Source: Tubiluchus corallicola
Taxonomy: Eukaryota > Priapulida > Priapulimorpha > Priapulimorphida > Tubiluchidae
Assembly: GCA_030141605.1 (NCBI GenBank)
Contig: JAQGDQ010000397.1
Coordinates: 124,001-188,000, forward strand
Direction of reading: 5' to 3'
DNA length: 64,000 bases
The notes under the pieces are model-generated. The model made no database searches and had not been told where the DNA came from. It saw only the letters and a program-made list of their open reading frames with translations. Below are positions 49,651-60,849 of the stretch, piece after piece. The first letter of the stretch is position 1. Each line of letters opens with the position of its first letter. A program made the position numbers and the translations under genes.

Positions 49651-51275
49651 TCATGTTCAAATTTTTGCCGGGGATTGATAAGTCTTATAATTAATTTTTG
49701 TTGTTTCTGGATTCATTATATATATTGCACCAAGATCTCTCATCGCATCGTCTCATTAATGGTTTATTTATCCAATTAGGCCCAACTGGGGAAGCCATTT
49801 TGCCAAATTTTTTCAAAATTTATACCTCTTATTTCTAGAGATTGGAAATGGCCATGGCGCAGTGCTGGTTGAAGTTTGGTAGGCCATTTAACGGTGGATG
49901 TTATAGGCGTATATTAGATTCGCAGGTAACCATTAGTGGGCGTTTTCACGGGCACAACTCCCGATGATTTATGTCTGAAATTTTTTTTAAATTTTTTTTA
50001 AATTTGACACAGGTTTTTAAGATAATTAACATCGTGTATGTAAGTACCAGACATTAAAAGAATCTGCAAAATCAGGGTTTGTTCATTTTTCACCTTTATC
50101 TCATAACTCTAAGTTCTGATGGACTCCTCTGTTGAAAGTTAAATCGAAGTCAAAATTTTTTGAAAGCTGAGCAGTCAGCAGTCTAATTATTAACAAAGTC
50201 CTGTGTTTGCGAAGGACACATTGTAATCACACGGGTATTTCCTTTCCATGTTATCAGTAAGTCTTACAATGGTTCCGAACTATGATTTCGGTCGGAAAGT
50301 GCAGAGAGTATGGATGAAACTGAAGTTATTTCAAATATTATTTTTAACTTTGTCTGAGATTTAGCAGTTCAGCAATTCTGTCTCTGAGCACTGGGAATAG
50401 AGCTTTGTTAACAAAAGTTTATGCTTGGAATAATATATCGCCCTGGGAGGCACGCAATAAGATGTTTTGTTAAGATTGAAAGAAATGTCTTTTTAGGTTT
50501 GAAAGCTTTTCAAACTGTTTGTATAGCAAATATTGGGCTAAAAGCTTTTCTTGTGATAATAAAGGGTGAGACTGCGTAACAATAATTGCTGTTTGGATAA
50601 GACGGAGAAAGTTTTAAGTGCTCAGCCACCTGAACAAAAGGCTCTTAGTAAGATGGAGAAAGTTTAAAAATTTCTTCTTGTCTTTTTCTCGTAGTCGAAA
50701 TAATGGCAAATTGGCGAAATTATTCACAAACGTTTTTGATGATGTGAGACTTCCTATTCTAAGTCCAGTGGTGAGGACAGCTTCATGGATTTTTTGTCAC
50801 TTCAAGAGGAACAATAATGCTTGCTGTCCCATCGCCCTATTTGCACTCATTTTCGCAGTGATGTTGGCAGTTTCTCTGTAACAAAGGCGAGACTTTTTAC
50901 TGGCGCCACATTAGCGCGAACATTAAATAAAAATATCAATGAAATCATTCAGTTGATTTTTTATCTGTTGTTTTTTTGTGCAACAACTGTTTCAACTATA
51001 TACATTTTTGACCAGGAAACAATCCAGAGAATTTTGATTTTTTGTGAATCCCTGTGAATTTGTACAATAAAAAATATTAAATCTCTAGCAAAGAAGAATT
51101 ACAAAATGTCGGTAAGTTGAAGATGTGTTAATACCGTGTAGCACAATGCAGCTAAAATGTCCTTCTCATGGGAACGTTTAAAGTAGCTCTAATTTTCAAT
51201 ATTTTGCATGGGAAACTTAGTCTTACTCCAAATCATTGGTGATTATTATATGTCTCTCTTAACTGCAGCAAAGTA

Positions 51276-51675
51276 TTTGCTCTCCGTCTTTTGTTAACTC
51301 TTCCTCAGGGAGTTTCAGGTTGGCAGCTTAACCAAACAAAAAAGCTTCTATATTCTATTGACATTCTTGTCTGTATTTGCTTTCCATCTTTTGTTAACTC
51401 TTCCTCAGGGAGTTCCAGGTAAGCAGCTTAACCAAACAAAAAAGCTTCTACATTCTATTGACATTCTTGTCTGTATTTGCTTTCCATCTTTTGTTAACTC
51501 TTCCCCTGGGAGTTCCAGGTAGGCAGCTTAACCAAACAAAAAAGCTTTTGTCTTCTACAGAAATTCTTGTCTGTATTTGCTTTACATCTCTTTTTAACTC
51601 TTCCTCTGGGAGATCCAGATTATCAGCTTAATTAAACAAAAAAGCTTCTCCCGTCTATTGATAATATTGTCTGTC
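51276..51675 (+). repeat. 100-bp tandem array, four units
   Basis: TTTGC-anchored units start at 51276, 51376, 51476 and 51576, exactly 100 bp apart. Each contains TTAACTCTTCCYCWGGGAG, then TTCCAGGT, then CAGCTTAACCAAACAAAAAAGC. Each unit places a pyrimidine tract plus CAG ten bases ahead of CCAG|GTAAGC-like sequence. Confidence 0.93.
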
Positions 51676-53787
51676 TTTTAACCCATTCTTTCCAGTATTT
51701 AAACAGGGCACAACTAGTTTACTTAAGAATTCTGAAATATGTGAAAACATTTTTTCTGAGTTTAACACAAAGAAGTAAAACTATTCGACTCTGTTTAAAA
51801 ACAAATATAGATGTATAGAATTTAAAGGGTCTTTGAGAGATGTACTGAATTTGTTGGGTGCAATTAGTTGAAATATATCGATATTTTCCACTTCTTGATA
51901 ACGAATCACGTTTACAAATCGTATTTGAGAAATTCAATTCATCCAAAGTTTAACCTTCATAAGAAATCCTTAGCTTGGCTCATTTACTCAAATTTTCACT
52001 GTGATTCCTGGGCTTTATCGATCTTGTGATAACATGATCAAAAACAAGTCACTGCATCAGTGAATCCAGTTTGCTAAATGCAAAATGCGATGTCGTAATT
52101 TTTATAAAGCTACTACATCACCAACCAGAAATATTGGGCGAACAGTTAAGACTCTGCTGTGGTGGAGATGGCATCGAATAATATAACCATATCTTAAGTA
52201 CATAATAACATAATAATTTTAAGCATTCAATCACACGGGTTCGATATAAAAGAGTAAATCTCTAAAGTGATTTGTTGCTGAAGACAGGAATTATCACCCT
52301 AATATCAATCTCCTGCCACCAACCCTGTTTTCACTCGGTAAACTCAATGACATCGGATTATTTTTCAGGACGAATAGTCCTGCTTTTACATTATTTTCAT
52401 TGATTTGAAATAGTCTTGTTGTTATTAACAGATGTTTCAAAAAAATCTCCTATACCATCTCGTATAGAATTAAAGCAAAATACAAGACTAGTGATGCAGT
52501 TTTACCGCCCCCCCCCCCAAATATATTTGCCAGTGTAACAAGAAGACACAGATTTATTTAAGTAAAAGGTTTTGTTTGCTTTAATCCTTGAAATTTACTA
52601 AAACAGTTTTCATTATGCAGCTCTTTCTACTACTTCTCGACATTCATTATTCGATAGTGTAGATTCAATAGATATTTTACCCAAGTATGCCTGTCTGTGT
52701 AGAGCGTGGCAGAGACGTGTTGTATTAGCACACATCGCTGGAGCACTGAGTGTAGCGATGCGTATGGAAGCAACGATGCACATGAGTGGTCTTCTTCAAA
52801 CAATTCACTTTAGAAAATTACTCTTTCATATCGAGCCATGTTTGCTCAAGTGTTAGAGCACTTTAAATTCCTCAACTCTTATCTAAACAGCTAATATTGT
52901 TAAACAGCCTCTCCTTTGTTATCATGGCAAAAGAGGCTGGTTTTTATCTGTTTGCAGAAATTCATTATATACGCAGGCTTTGAAATTCAAGTGTGTAAAT
53001 ACTCTGCTATGTTTTCTTAAATCTTTCCCAGGTATGGAATGCAGGAGGCTTTGAAGTTTAAGTGTATAATTGTTCTGCTTTATTTTCTTAACTCTTTCGA
53101 TCGAGTCTTTCTTTAGGCTCTTAGACTGATTTATTGACACAAGATAATTTTAAGTAAATTTCAGAAATTTTTCACATCCCGACACAAACAAAACAAGTTC
53201 TAAGACAAATATTTATTGGCCTCGAATTTGAAAGCTCTTTTCTTTTCACAGGGGTAGCAGTTCTTGCATGATTGATTTGCCCATGAACTTAATAATATGG
53301 AAAAATATTTTTATTCACTGCAAGTTTACAGGAAACTATTAATCATTTTAAATGAATGGCAGATAGAACTTGAAATGATGCTGAAATAATTTACAAAAAT
53401 TTCTCCCCCGAGCATTTTCAGCAATATCTGGTTAAAACAGTTTCATATGTAACGGTATAAGCAGATTTGGCAAAATGTTAATTTTTTTACTGGAAAAACA
53501 AAAATGTACCAAAATCTTTCTCAGTTCATTCAATTTTTCTTACTTAACTCTTCCCTGGCATCATTCCCAGGTGTTCAGCTGAGGTTAATTTACACAAGAT
53601 GTTAAAATGTGGGAAAATATTATTCTTTACTTCAGAGCCACTTTAACCCTGCTCAAAATCAATAAGAGAACCCGAATAAAACAGAATGTAAAGAGTCTTT
53701 TGTTCACGTTCCTGATCATTTAAAGCTTTCTCCATTTTATCCAAACAGCAATTATTATTAAGCTGTCTCGCCCTTTATTATCATAAG

Positions 53788-53950
53788 AAAAGCTTCTAGC
53801 CCAATGTTTGCTATACAAACACTTTGAAAAGCTTTTAGCCCAATGTTTGCTATACAAACACTTTGAAAAGCTTCTAGCCCAATGTTTGCTATACAAACAC
53901 TTTGACAAGCTTTTAGCCCAATGTTTGCTATACAAACAGTTTGACAAGCT
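53788..53950 (-). repeat. 39-bp tandem array, about four units
   Basis: The unit is AAAAGCTTYTAGCCCAATG joined to TTTGCTATACAAACACTTTG. It is an expansion of a single copy present in the left arm at about 50505-50545. The open 13-residue repeats on both strands follow from the period. Confidence 0.9.
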
Positions 53951-54199
53951 CTCAAATCTCAAAAGACACTATAAGCCTTTCAATCTTAACAAAACATCTT
54001 CTTGTGTGTCTCACAGGGTGCTATATTATTCCAAGCATAAACTTCCAACAAAAATAATAGAACACACCTGTGCGTTGATAACAAAGCTCTATTCCCAGTG
54101 CTCTCAGACGGAACTGCATTTGATCTGCAGGTGGCGTGAAGAATATCTAGCGATAAAGGTTATGCACTATACGACTGTTTCGCCCTAGTTGCGCCCTGT

Positions 54200-55120
54200 T
54201 TAAATACTGAAAAGAATGGGTTAAAAGACAGACAATGTTATCAATAGACGGGAGAATATTTTTTGTTTAGTTAATCTGGAACTCCAAGTGAAAGAGTTAA
54301 GAAGAGATGTAAAGCAAATACAGACACGAAAGTCAATAGAATGCAGAAGGTTTTTTGTTTGGTTAAGCTGCCTACCTGGAACTCCCAGGGGAAGAGTTAA
54401 CAAAAGATGGATGATTTGGTGTAGGATTTTTGTTTTCTACGCGAACTCTTAAAAATAATAGCAACTCTACTACTTTTACATTGTTTTTGTTTATTTGAAA
54501 TTACATTGTAGTTAGAGATGTTGTCAATTAAATGTCTGTTAGTATAGGACACTTAGACGGGAATTGGAAATAATTTAGATCATAGAGAGAATATTTTGTG
54601 TTGCAGACAGTGCTCCACAAAATTGTGTAGCGAAAATGTAACCAAAAAAAGAAAAATTTCTTGTTTCGATATGAGAACAAATTCTCCTGCTTCTCGTACA
54701 GAGAAATATAGATATGTGCGAATTAAAGGAAAATACAAGACTAGTGATGCAGTGTTTACTGCCTCCCGAACCCCAGTTATATTTGCCAGTTTATCAAGAA
54801 AATGAGTTTTTTTAAAACCAGGTATTGTTGGCATTACTTTTCATTCCAGGAATTACTAAAGCAGTTGTTAGAAATTTTCTGCTACTTTTTGACATTCATT
54901 ATTGGGCAGTGTACGTACTCTGGATGGTGAAAATATTTTACATAAACATGCAAGTCTGTGTACAGCGTAGGAGACAAGAGGTGCACTCACATTAATGCTG
55001 GAGCGTAGCAGAGACAGGGTGCACTCTCACACATGTGAGGGCAGTGAGTGTAGTGATGCGTGCATGAAAGCAACGATACACATGAGAGCTCATGGGTAAA
55101 AGTGATTGACAGCCCTGGTG
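54200..55120. repeat. Further copies of internal blocks of the same repeat family
   Basis: 54200-54410 is the reverse complement of two 100-bp units and the adjacent TTTAAACAGGGC block. 54460-54800 and 54840-55090 are direct, diverged copies of 52370-52530 and 52590-52800 (for example AATACAAGACTAGTGATGCAG and ATGAAAGCAACGATRCACAT). This shows a mixture of direct and inverted duplication. Confidence 0.75.
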
Positions 55121-55249
55121 TGTAGCATGCATGTTTAGCAATGGTGGATGCTCCAAGTACAGAATGTCATTGGGTAGCATCGTTCAGCCATCTAGTGTAC
55201 AAAATCGCAACTAATGCAACTGCTACAATATGTTGCAATAGAAAATCAA

Positions 55250-57745
55250 CAAGTTAGCTAAGTGAATCAGAACTTCTACGCAACATATTATCACTTTTTG
55301 TGCACATGGCAAAATCTGGCAAAAATGTTAACACTACAATAAAAGCTTACTGTGGATGCATCCAACCACTATTAACAAAAACGGCAATACGGCTTTGATT
55401 TGGTGCGATAAACATGAATTAAATTTAGTTTAGCCTACTAAATAGTCACATGTAGTTTGATGTTGTTTTTGTTTTACAATAACATTCAAAATATTTGTTC
55501 ATTAAACAGATATATGATTAATAATGCATGAATGTTCCACAGATTGTTTATCAACCTTTTTGGTGTTCAATTTGGCGAGACTGAGAAATATACAAGCAAA
55601 AATGATAATCAGCGCTACACAATTTTACAAGCAAGAATTTCGTGAAATGGAATCTCGAACTAACTCGTAGTTGTCTGTCAAGGTGGAGATAACAAAAAAG
55701 TGGTACAGCAAAAAACTGTGTTGAAGCACAATTTCCAAAGCAGAGTTAAAAACAACTAAAATCATCCCCCCCCCCACTATAGCCCTAACCATAAACACAT
55801 AGTATGCCATTTTTCCCTGTACTCTATTTGTGAAACATGCTATATAAAAAATGTTTAACAAGAAACAATATCAACAACAAAAGCAACAAGATTTACAGCT
55901 TTTAGAAAAATTATGGTGAACTAGCTTATTTTATCAGTGGTTAAAACAGGTTAGATTGCAAAACAGATTATTTGTAAAGTTCTATGTAATGGTTATAATT
56001 GAGATAAACTTAAAAGTTATGTATCCTTGAATGTAAAAACTGCATTTTTTTCTTTTTGACCTCTTCATATGACATACTTAATAAAAATGTCAAAATAATC
56101 TCGTTTAGTCTACGAAATTGTCTAACTTTGCGCTATACTATTTCTCAAATCTTTCCCTGGCATCTTTTATAAGATGTTCAGGTTTGCTTAAATTAATCAA
56201 GAATTTTAAAATATTATATTGGGTGTAGAATATTTACAGATCAGATTAATTTCACAAGAAGTTTAATCTTCCAGAGAGTGTTTATACAGCGCATTTGTTC
56301 AAATTTCTGATGAGACTCCTAGGTAACATTTACTCTATGAACAACAACTGATTGTTTCCATTAAGATTTAGACAACAAAATGCTGCATTAAGCAAACTGT
56401 TTAAAATGCAACAAAACTATTAAAATTAACATAATTATGGAAATAAAATGTAAAGAAACTTGATGAGTAAAGTCTTGTCTTGAGATTCTCCTGTGCTGGA
56501 GATGCCGAGCTATGTAACATGCTTACAGTATTGTTTAGTTTTCGGTCCCTCCACAACCTGCTGATGGGTGATTCGACGGCTGATGACACTAAATGATTGG
56601 CGTCTTGGCAATTTCATGTCAACCGTGCCACATTGTGTCTTTCTAGAGAATTTCTTTTTTTTTTGAAGCCACTTTAGTTTTTAAACAGTTTTTATAATTC
56701 GTCTTTTATGATGCACCTTTTTATCATTGAAAAGTTTGCAAACAAAGTCATAATTTTTCAAACAAATTTGGTTTGTTTTGTTTCTTAAGAACTTTTCCAG
56801 TTTGTTTAAGTATTTGAACCGCGAGCTGCAGACAAAGCACACGCCCTAGATACTAAGAGTTACCTGAAATAAGTGATTCTAGTTTCTAATAATTTAAGTC
56901 TGAGATATAATTCTGATTGCTTTGCAGCTGCCTAACAAAGAGATGCATGAAATTTCACAATAAGCTGCTGTGATTATAGTTGTCAGCAAACATCTTAAAG
57001 CTGACATTGAATATTAAAGTAAACAGAGCTGTCAGACAACTGCCTTTTGCCGGATTAAATAAAGAGCTGATTACTCAAGATTCCATGAGAAAAGATTTAG
57101 CTGTTTGCTAGAAATCTCATAGTTTTGTTTTGACTACAGTTTAAAAGGATATGTAGAGTATTACTATAAAACTTGAGTTTTTAAATAAACAAGAACAATT
57201 TTGGTGGTGGTGGAGGTAGAGCGACATCATCTTAATTATCATCATCATTATCACTATCAGCACCAGCAGAAGCAACAGCAGCAAGAACAACAACAGCGAG
57301 AGTACAGCAGAGCTGCAGGCGACAAGGTCAAGAGTCATGAAAACACTGCTGCTGTGAGAAAGTTGTAGACACAAAAGTTCCCACAATAATTAGAATGTTT
57401 CAAAATTTTCTAAATGGTGTTGCATTAATTGGAACTTCAGTGTTTAGTTTGGTGAGTATTTAAAATCTGGTCATTACCCAGTAGTTCTGCTAAGTTTTTT
57501 TTGAAATTTGCTGAACCACTTCAAAAAATTACATTATCATTGTCAGTCATTATTAAATTCTAGACAGAATTGCGAGGGATTAAAATCTTCCTTTCTTGTA
57601 AGGCATAATCTGTGTGTCACACAGTACTTCAAATGATGCCAATGACTAAATTGAGGACAGAATTATTAAGGAAGCAAAGACCTCAAAATATTTTGTGCAT
57701 AAATCCACTTATAATCAACAATAAGTGAACGTCTACCTTTTGTTC
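55250..57745. other. Intergenic; weak repeat traces and a triplet tract
   Basis: 56140-56200 still resembles the 100-bp monomer (CTTTCCCTGGCATCTTTTATAAGATGTTCAGG-like blocks). A CATCATCATTATCA/CAGCAGAAGCAACAG triplet tract lies at 57235-57300. No gene recognised. Confidence 0.4.
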
Positions 57746-57917
57746 CTTTATTTACCTAACGCCAAGCCAGCAGCAGGGGTGGGCCCGTCGGCACTCGTCG
57801 GTGGGCCCGTTTCGAAGAATAAACTCCCAGGTGCGGTTCGCGGAGACCTTTCATTTGACGTATAGATCGTCAATAATACTGCTGTCATCAGAGCTGTAGC
57901 CTCCACGGTTATATATC

Positions 57918-57945
57918 CATATAATATATATATATATATATATAT
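57918..57945. repeat. (TA)n microsatellite
   Basis: About 14 TA units. A second run lies at 58357-58383. Confidence 0.9.
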
Positions 57946-57949
57946 TGTA

Positions 57950-58310
57950 CTACCGGGCTGTGATGAGATGAAATGTAATGCTGGCAAGGGAATACAGTAG
58001 ACTTCTCAGGTGTACATGTGAACGTGGCTTTATCGACCACAGACTCGTTTTCTGCCCTTGTGTTAAGCCACTAGTCACGTGCACACCTGGTCTTATAAAA
58101 AGGGAAGGTCTGCTGCAGACCCTTGTCAGTGGTCGTGTTTTTCATTGCAGCTCTATTCACATTTCACAGGCTTTGCGGCAAACTCCTTTCTTCTAGGTAA
58201 GCTGTTTGTTCCTTATTGGGGGTGTGATATGTGGTAATAAATTTTAATTTCGACTCTATTATTCGGGTTCTGTTTTGGTTAAGGCATTGAACAACTTAAT
58301 TGAGACATGC
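57950..58310 (+). promoter_or_regulatory. LTR-like or promoter-like segment
   Basis: TATAAAA at 58094-58100, a hairpin-like GGTCTGCTGCAGACC just after it, an acceptor-like TTTTTCATTGCAG ending at 58150, a donor-like CTAG|GTAAGC after 58196 and AATAAA at 58236-58241. This order fits a solo LTR (U3-R-U5). A Pol II promoter with a short first exon is the alternative. Exact ends are not determined. Confidence 0.35.
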
Positions 58311-58352
58311 CGCACGCCGCGGTGCCATCTGTAAAAAGCAGACAGCAGTCCA

Positions 58353-58383
<31 letters not shown>

Positions 58384-58389
58384 CCACCG

Positions 58390-58590
58390 AAAAACTCACA
58401 ACAACTCACACCACATCACACCATCTTACCACGCCAATCTCAATACACCATACCACACACACCATACTACCCTTGGAATAGCAAACCAATCCTCACCACA
58501 GCAACCAAATGCTCCACTCACAGCACACCACACATCCACCCACAACACTACACCAACACCATCCCACCGGACTTTCCACACCACACCACT
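58390..58590 (+). repeat. CACCA/CCACA low-complexity block, second copy
   Basis: Strand-skewed C/A-rich sequence directly after a (TA)n run, as at 41290-41500. It keeps two frames open, which are not taken as genes. Confidence 0.7.
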
Positions 58591-58679
58591 AGGTAGGAAA
58601 CTTGGTACGATTCGTGGTTAGAAACGTGGAAACACAGTATGCGGGCGAATGCGTGGTAGGAACATTGCTGATGGTATAT

Positions 58680-59455
58680 TTATTATTTATTTATTGACCA
58701 TGGTCAAAGATATATACAAAAAGTCATAAGAATCGTTTCGAGATAGTTGCAACATTTAAGAAATTTAGGCTGATCATAGTCCATAGATCACTCAATGTAT
58801 GGTGTAGTAACAATTAGAGACCAAAAATGGCTAGAGCATCGTGTACAAAATTACAAATATCAGCGGGATTTCCGCTGAAAAAAGTCACTAAATCATCAAA
58901 TATTAAATCGGAATTGTTTCTTAAGATACGTGTTTCAGGGCATTCACATATTACGTGCAGTTCTGTTTGGATTTGTCCACATGAACAGAGTCTTCGCTCT
59001 CTTTCAATACGGGACCAACGACCGGTTTCTATGGCAAGGTTGTGTGAGGAAAGTCTGAGCCTTGACGTTTTTATCCGTTTCAGTTCATTAACATTGTCAC
59101 AGTAAATTCGATGGATAGAGAGTTCAGGGTTTAGTTGTAAGTACGTGACAAATTTCGTACGGTCAGAAGCGCGGATCCTATCTTTGATTCTATTCAGGTC
59201 ATCATCGATAAAATCACCACGGTATCCAGTTATATTACGCAAATATCGAGCACATGGGGTGTTTGACTCGCGACACAAATTGTAAACAATCATAAACGGA
59301 TCATCAGGAATATTCACTCTTGAGCGAACAATCTTATTGAAAAAGCGAGATTGGGTGTCCTTCACAAAACCATTCAGGGAGGGAAGGCCCAACTCTATGA
59401 GACACAAATCATTAGCAGTTGTACGTCTATATGTATTTTGTGTGTTCCAGCTGAT
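58680..59455 (-). mobile_element. LINE 3' end: C-terminal domain with zinc-knuckle-like motif
   Basis: The minus-strand frame 59407-58814 (and a little upstream) encodes the C-terminal part of a non-LTR retrotransposon polyprotein. RLSSHNLAIETGRWSRI leads into a CSCGxxxTELHVICECP zinc-knuckle-like motif, the pattern that follows the reverse transcriptase in many animal LINEs. The frame is intact through the stop at 58814. An AATAAATAAATAAT-type tail lies at 58705-58680, the usual LINE 3' end. It is 5'-truncated: nothing of the reverse transcriptase is present. Confidence 0.8.
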
Positions 59456-59660
59456 GAAAGAACTAATCGTTTTGGTGTCAAAACCTGTACCGTCTGGAAT
59501 TTACAGCACGAAGGCCGCACGTTTGAGGTTGTTGGGACACACGTTGTGTATTTTTTGTGTGTGTCTCCACTGGAGAAAGAACTAATCGTTTAGGTGTCAA
59601 AACCCGTACCGCATGGAATTTACAGCACGAAGGCCGCACGTTTGAGGTTGTGGAGCATAC
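59455..59660. repeat. 119-bp direct duplication
   Basis: GAACTAATCGTTT...GCACGAAGGCCGCACG occurs twice, starting at 59461 and 59580, with few differences. It lies at the 5' truncation end of the LINE fragment. Confidence 0.85.
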
Positions 59661-60570
59661 ATGAAGAGTATACCTGTATACTATGTAGACTTGTAAATAA
59701 TTTATATATAATATTTATATATTAGCTAGCTAGTTCAGTTGTAAAGTTTGTATTATATTTTTATATTTTGTATTATTTTTTGCTGTGCACAGTTTTTTGG
59801 GTTTTTTTAATATTTTTTTCTGCCCCTACCAAACAAACTGCCAAACACTACTAACTATAACTCATTTTCATTCCCTTCCCATCCATGCAGTTTTTTTCTG
59901 CCATGCTGTGAACTGTATAACTTGTATATCTGTATTTTTCGGCACTTTATTCTTTAAATTATATGGTTAGTGCAGTTTTTATTTTGCTTAAACATGTATA
60001 TCTGTATTTTTTCTGCACTGTATTCTTGTTTTCAACATGTAATTTATAAATTGTGGTTTGCACTTTATATTCTTCAATTCGAACCAGTGCAGTTTTTTTG
60101 CTTGAATATATAGTATAAATTTTTTTGCAGAAATTTTGATATCATGTCTTGTCTATCTTGTCCTTTCTAAAATAAAATAAAATCAGTAGCATATTCTTTC
60201 AACTAATAAAATATAAATATAGTTTAAAATCTTAAAAATAAAACCCTATAACCTTACAATCTTGTTTTCTTGTCTATTTTGGTATGTTGGGACATGATTT
60301 TGCTGAATAAATAAATTATACACAGTATATAAAGTGCCAAATAACACCAGAAACTTGTGAAAAGTAGTTTATACACGTTCAATTATGCATTCAAAAAAAT
60401 TACAGACAATAACTGAATTAAAACATTACGTTGAATGAGTTTTGCAAGGCACAAACTGTGAAAAATGAATTACATGATGAATTACTGTGAGAATTACCAC
60501 ATAAACACGTATTCAATGCATGTACTAAACGTACGAAAAGTTATACTATTGCTTATGCTTAATAAATTAC
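59660..60570. other. AT-rich DNA with diverged repeats
   Basis: GTGCAGTTTTTT/ATATCTGTATTTTT-type motifs recur several times at 59765-60130, suggesting a degenerate tandem repeat. No gene seen. Confidence 0.4.
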
Positions 60571-60579
60571 CTTCGTCTG

Positions 60580-60840
60580 CTGACACGCACGTGCTGTTAC
60601 GGGGGCCCCAGGTTCGTGCACCGCTGTGGCAAAACTTTTTCACCTCGCACAAAAGTAGCGCGATTTGTTATCAGCGCGCGTACGGGATGAAGGAAGGCCC
60701 GAGCATTAAGTTCCACTGGTTTCGGCTCGAATCCGCGCAAAAAAGTTAACTCGGCGAGACGCGAACCCGCAACCCTTTGCGTGCAACAGAGAAGATTGGG
60801 CGGATGCCTTTGTACTACTAACATACAGGTATGCATGTAG
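60580..60840 (-). repeat. Candidate tRNA-derived SINE
   Basis: This GC-rich island reads on the minus strand as a tRNA-like head. A TTAGTAGTACAAAGGCATCC block resembles a D-arm/A-box. A B-box-like GGGTTCGCGTC (near 60770-60758) follows, then about 150 bp of unrelated body. No intact cloverleaf or functional tRNA is claimed. Confidence 0.4.
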
Positions 60841-60849
60841 CAAGCGTTT

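Larger units (their letters stand above)
50365..54120. mobile_element. Large non-coding element with long terminal inverted repeats
   Basis: Left arm about 50365-50650 and right arm about 53700-54120 are inverted copies sharing GCACTGGGAATAGAGCTTTGTTA at the outer edge (split as GCACTGGGAATAG and AGCTTTGTTA), TATGCTTGGAATAATATA and GAAGCTTTTC-type inner blocks. The interior holds a 100-bp tandem array (51276-51675), a 39-bp tandem array in the right arm, and blocks repeated again at 54.4-55.1 kb. No transposase, integrase or reverse transcriptase was found. It is best read as a non-autonomous element of unknown class, possibly a nest of several insertions. Confidence 0.7.

Noticed and set aside
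51276-51675. CRISPR-like array
   Set aside because: Whole 100-bp units repeat with no unique spacers, in a eukaryotic repeat.
58300-58621. Thr/His/Pro-rich frames after the (TA)n run
   Set aside because: Caused by the CACCA-rich low-complexity block.
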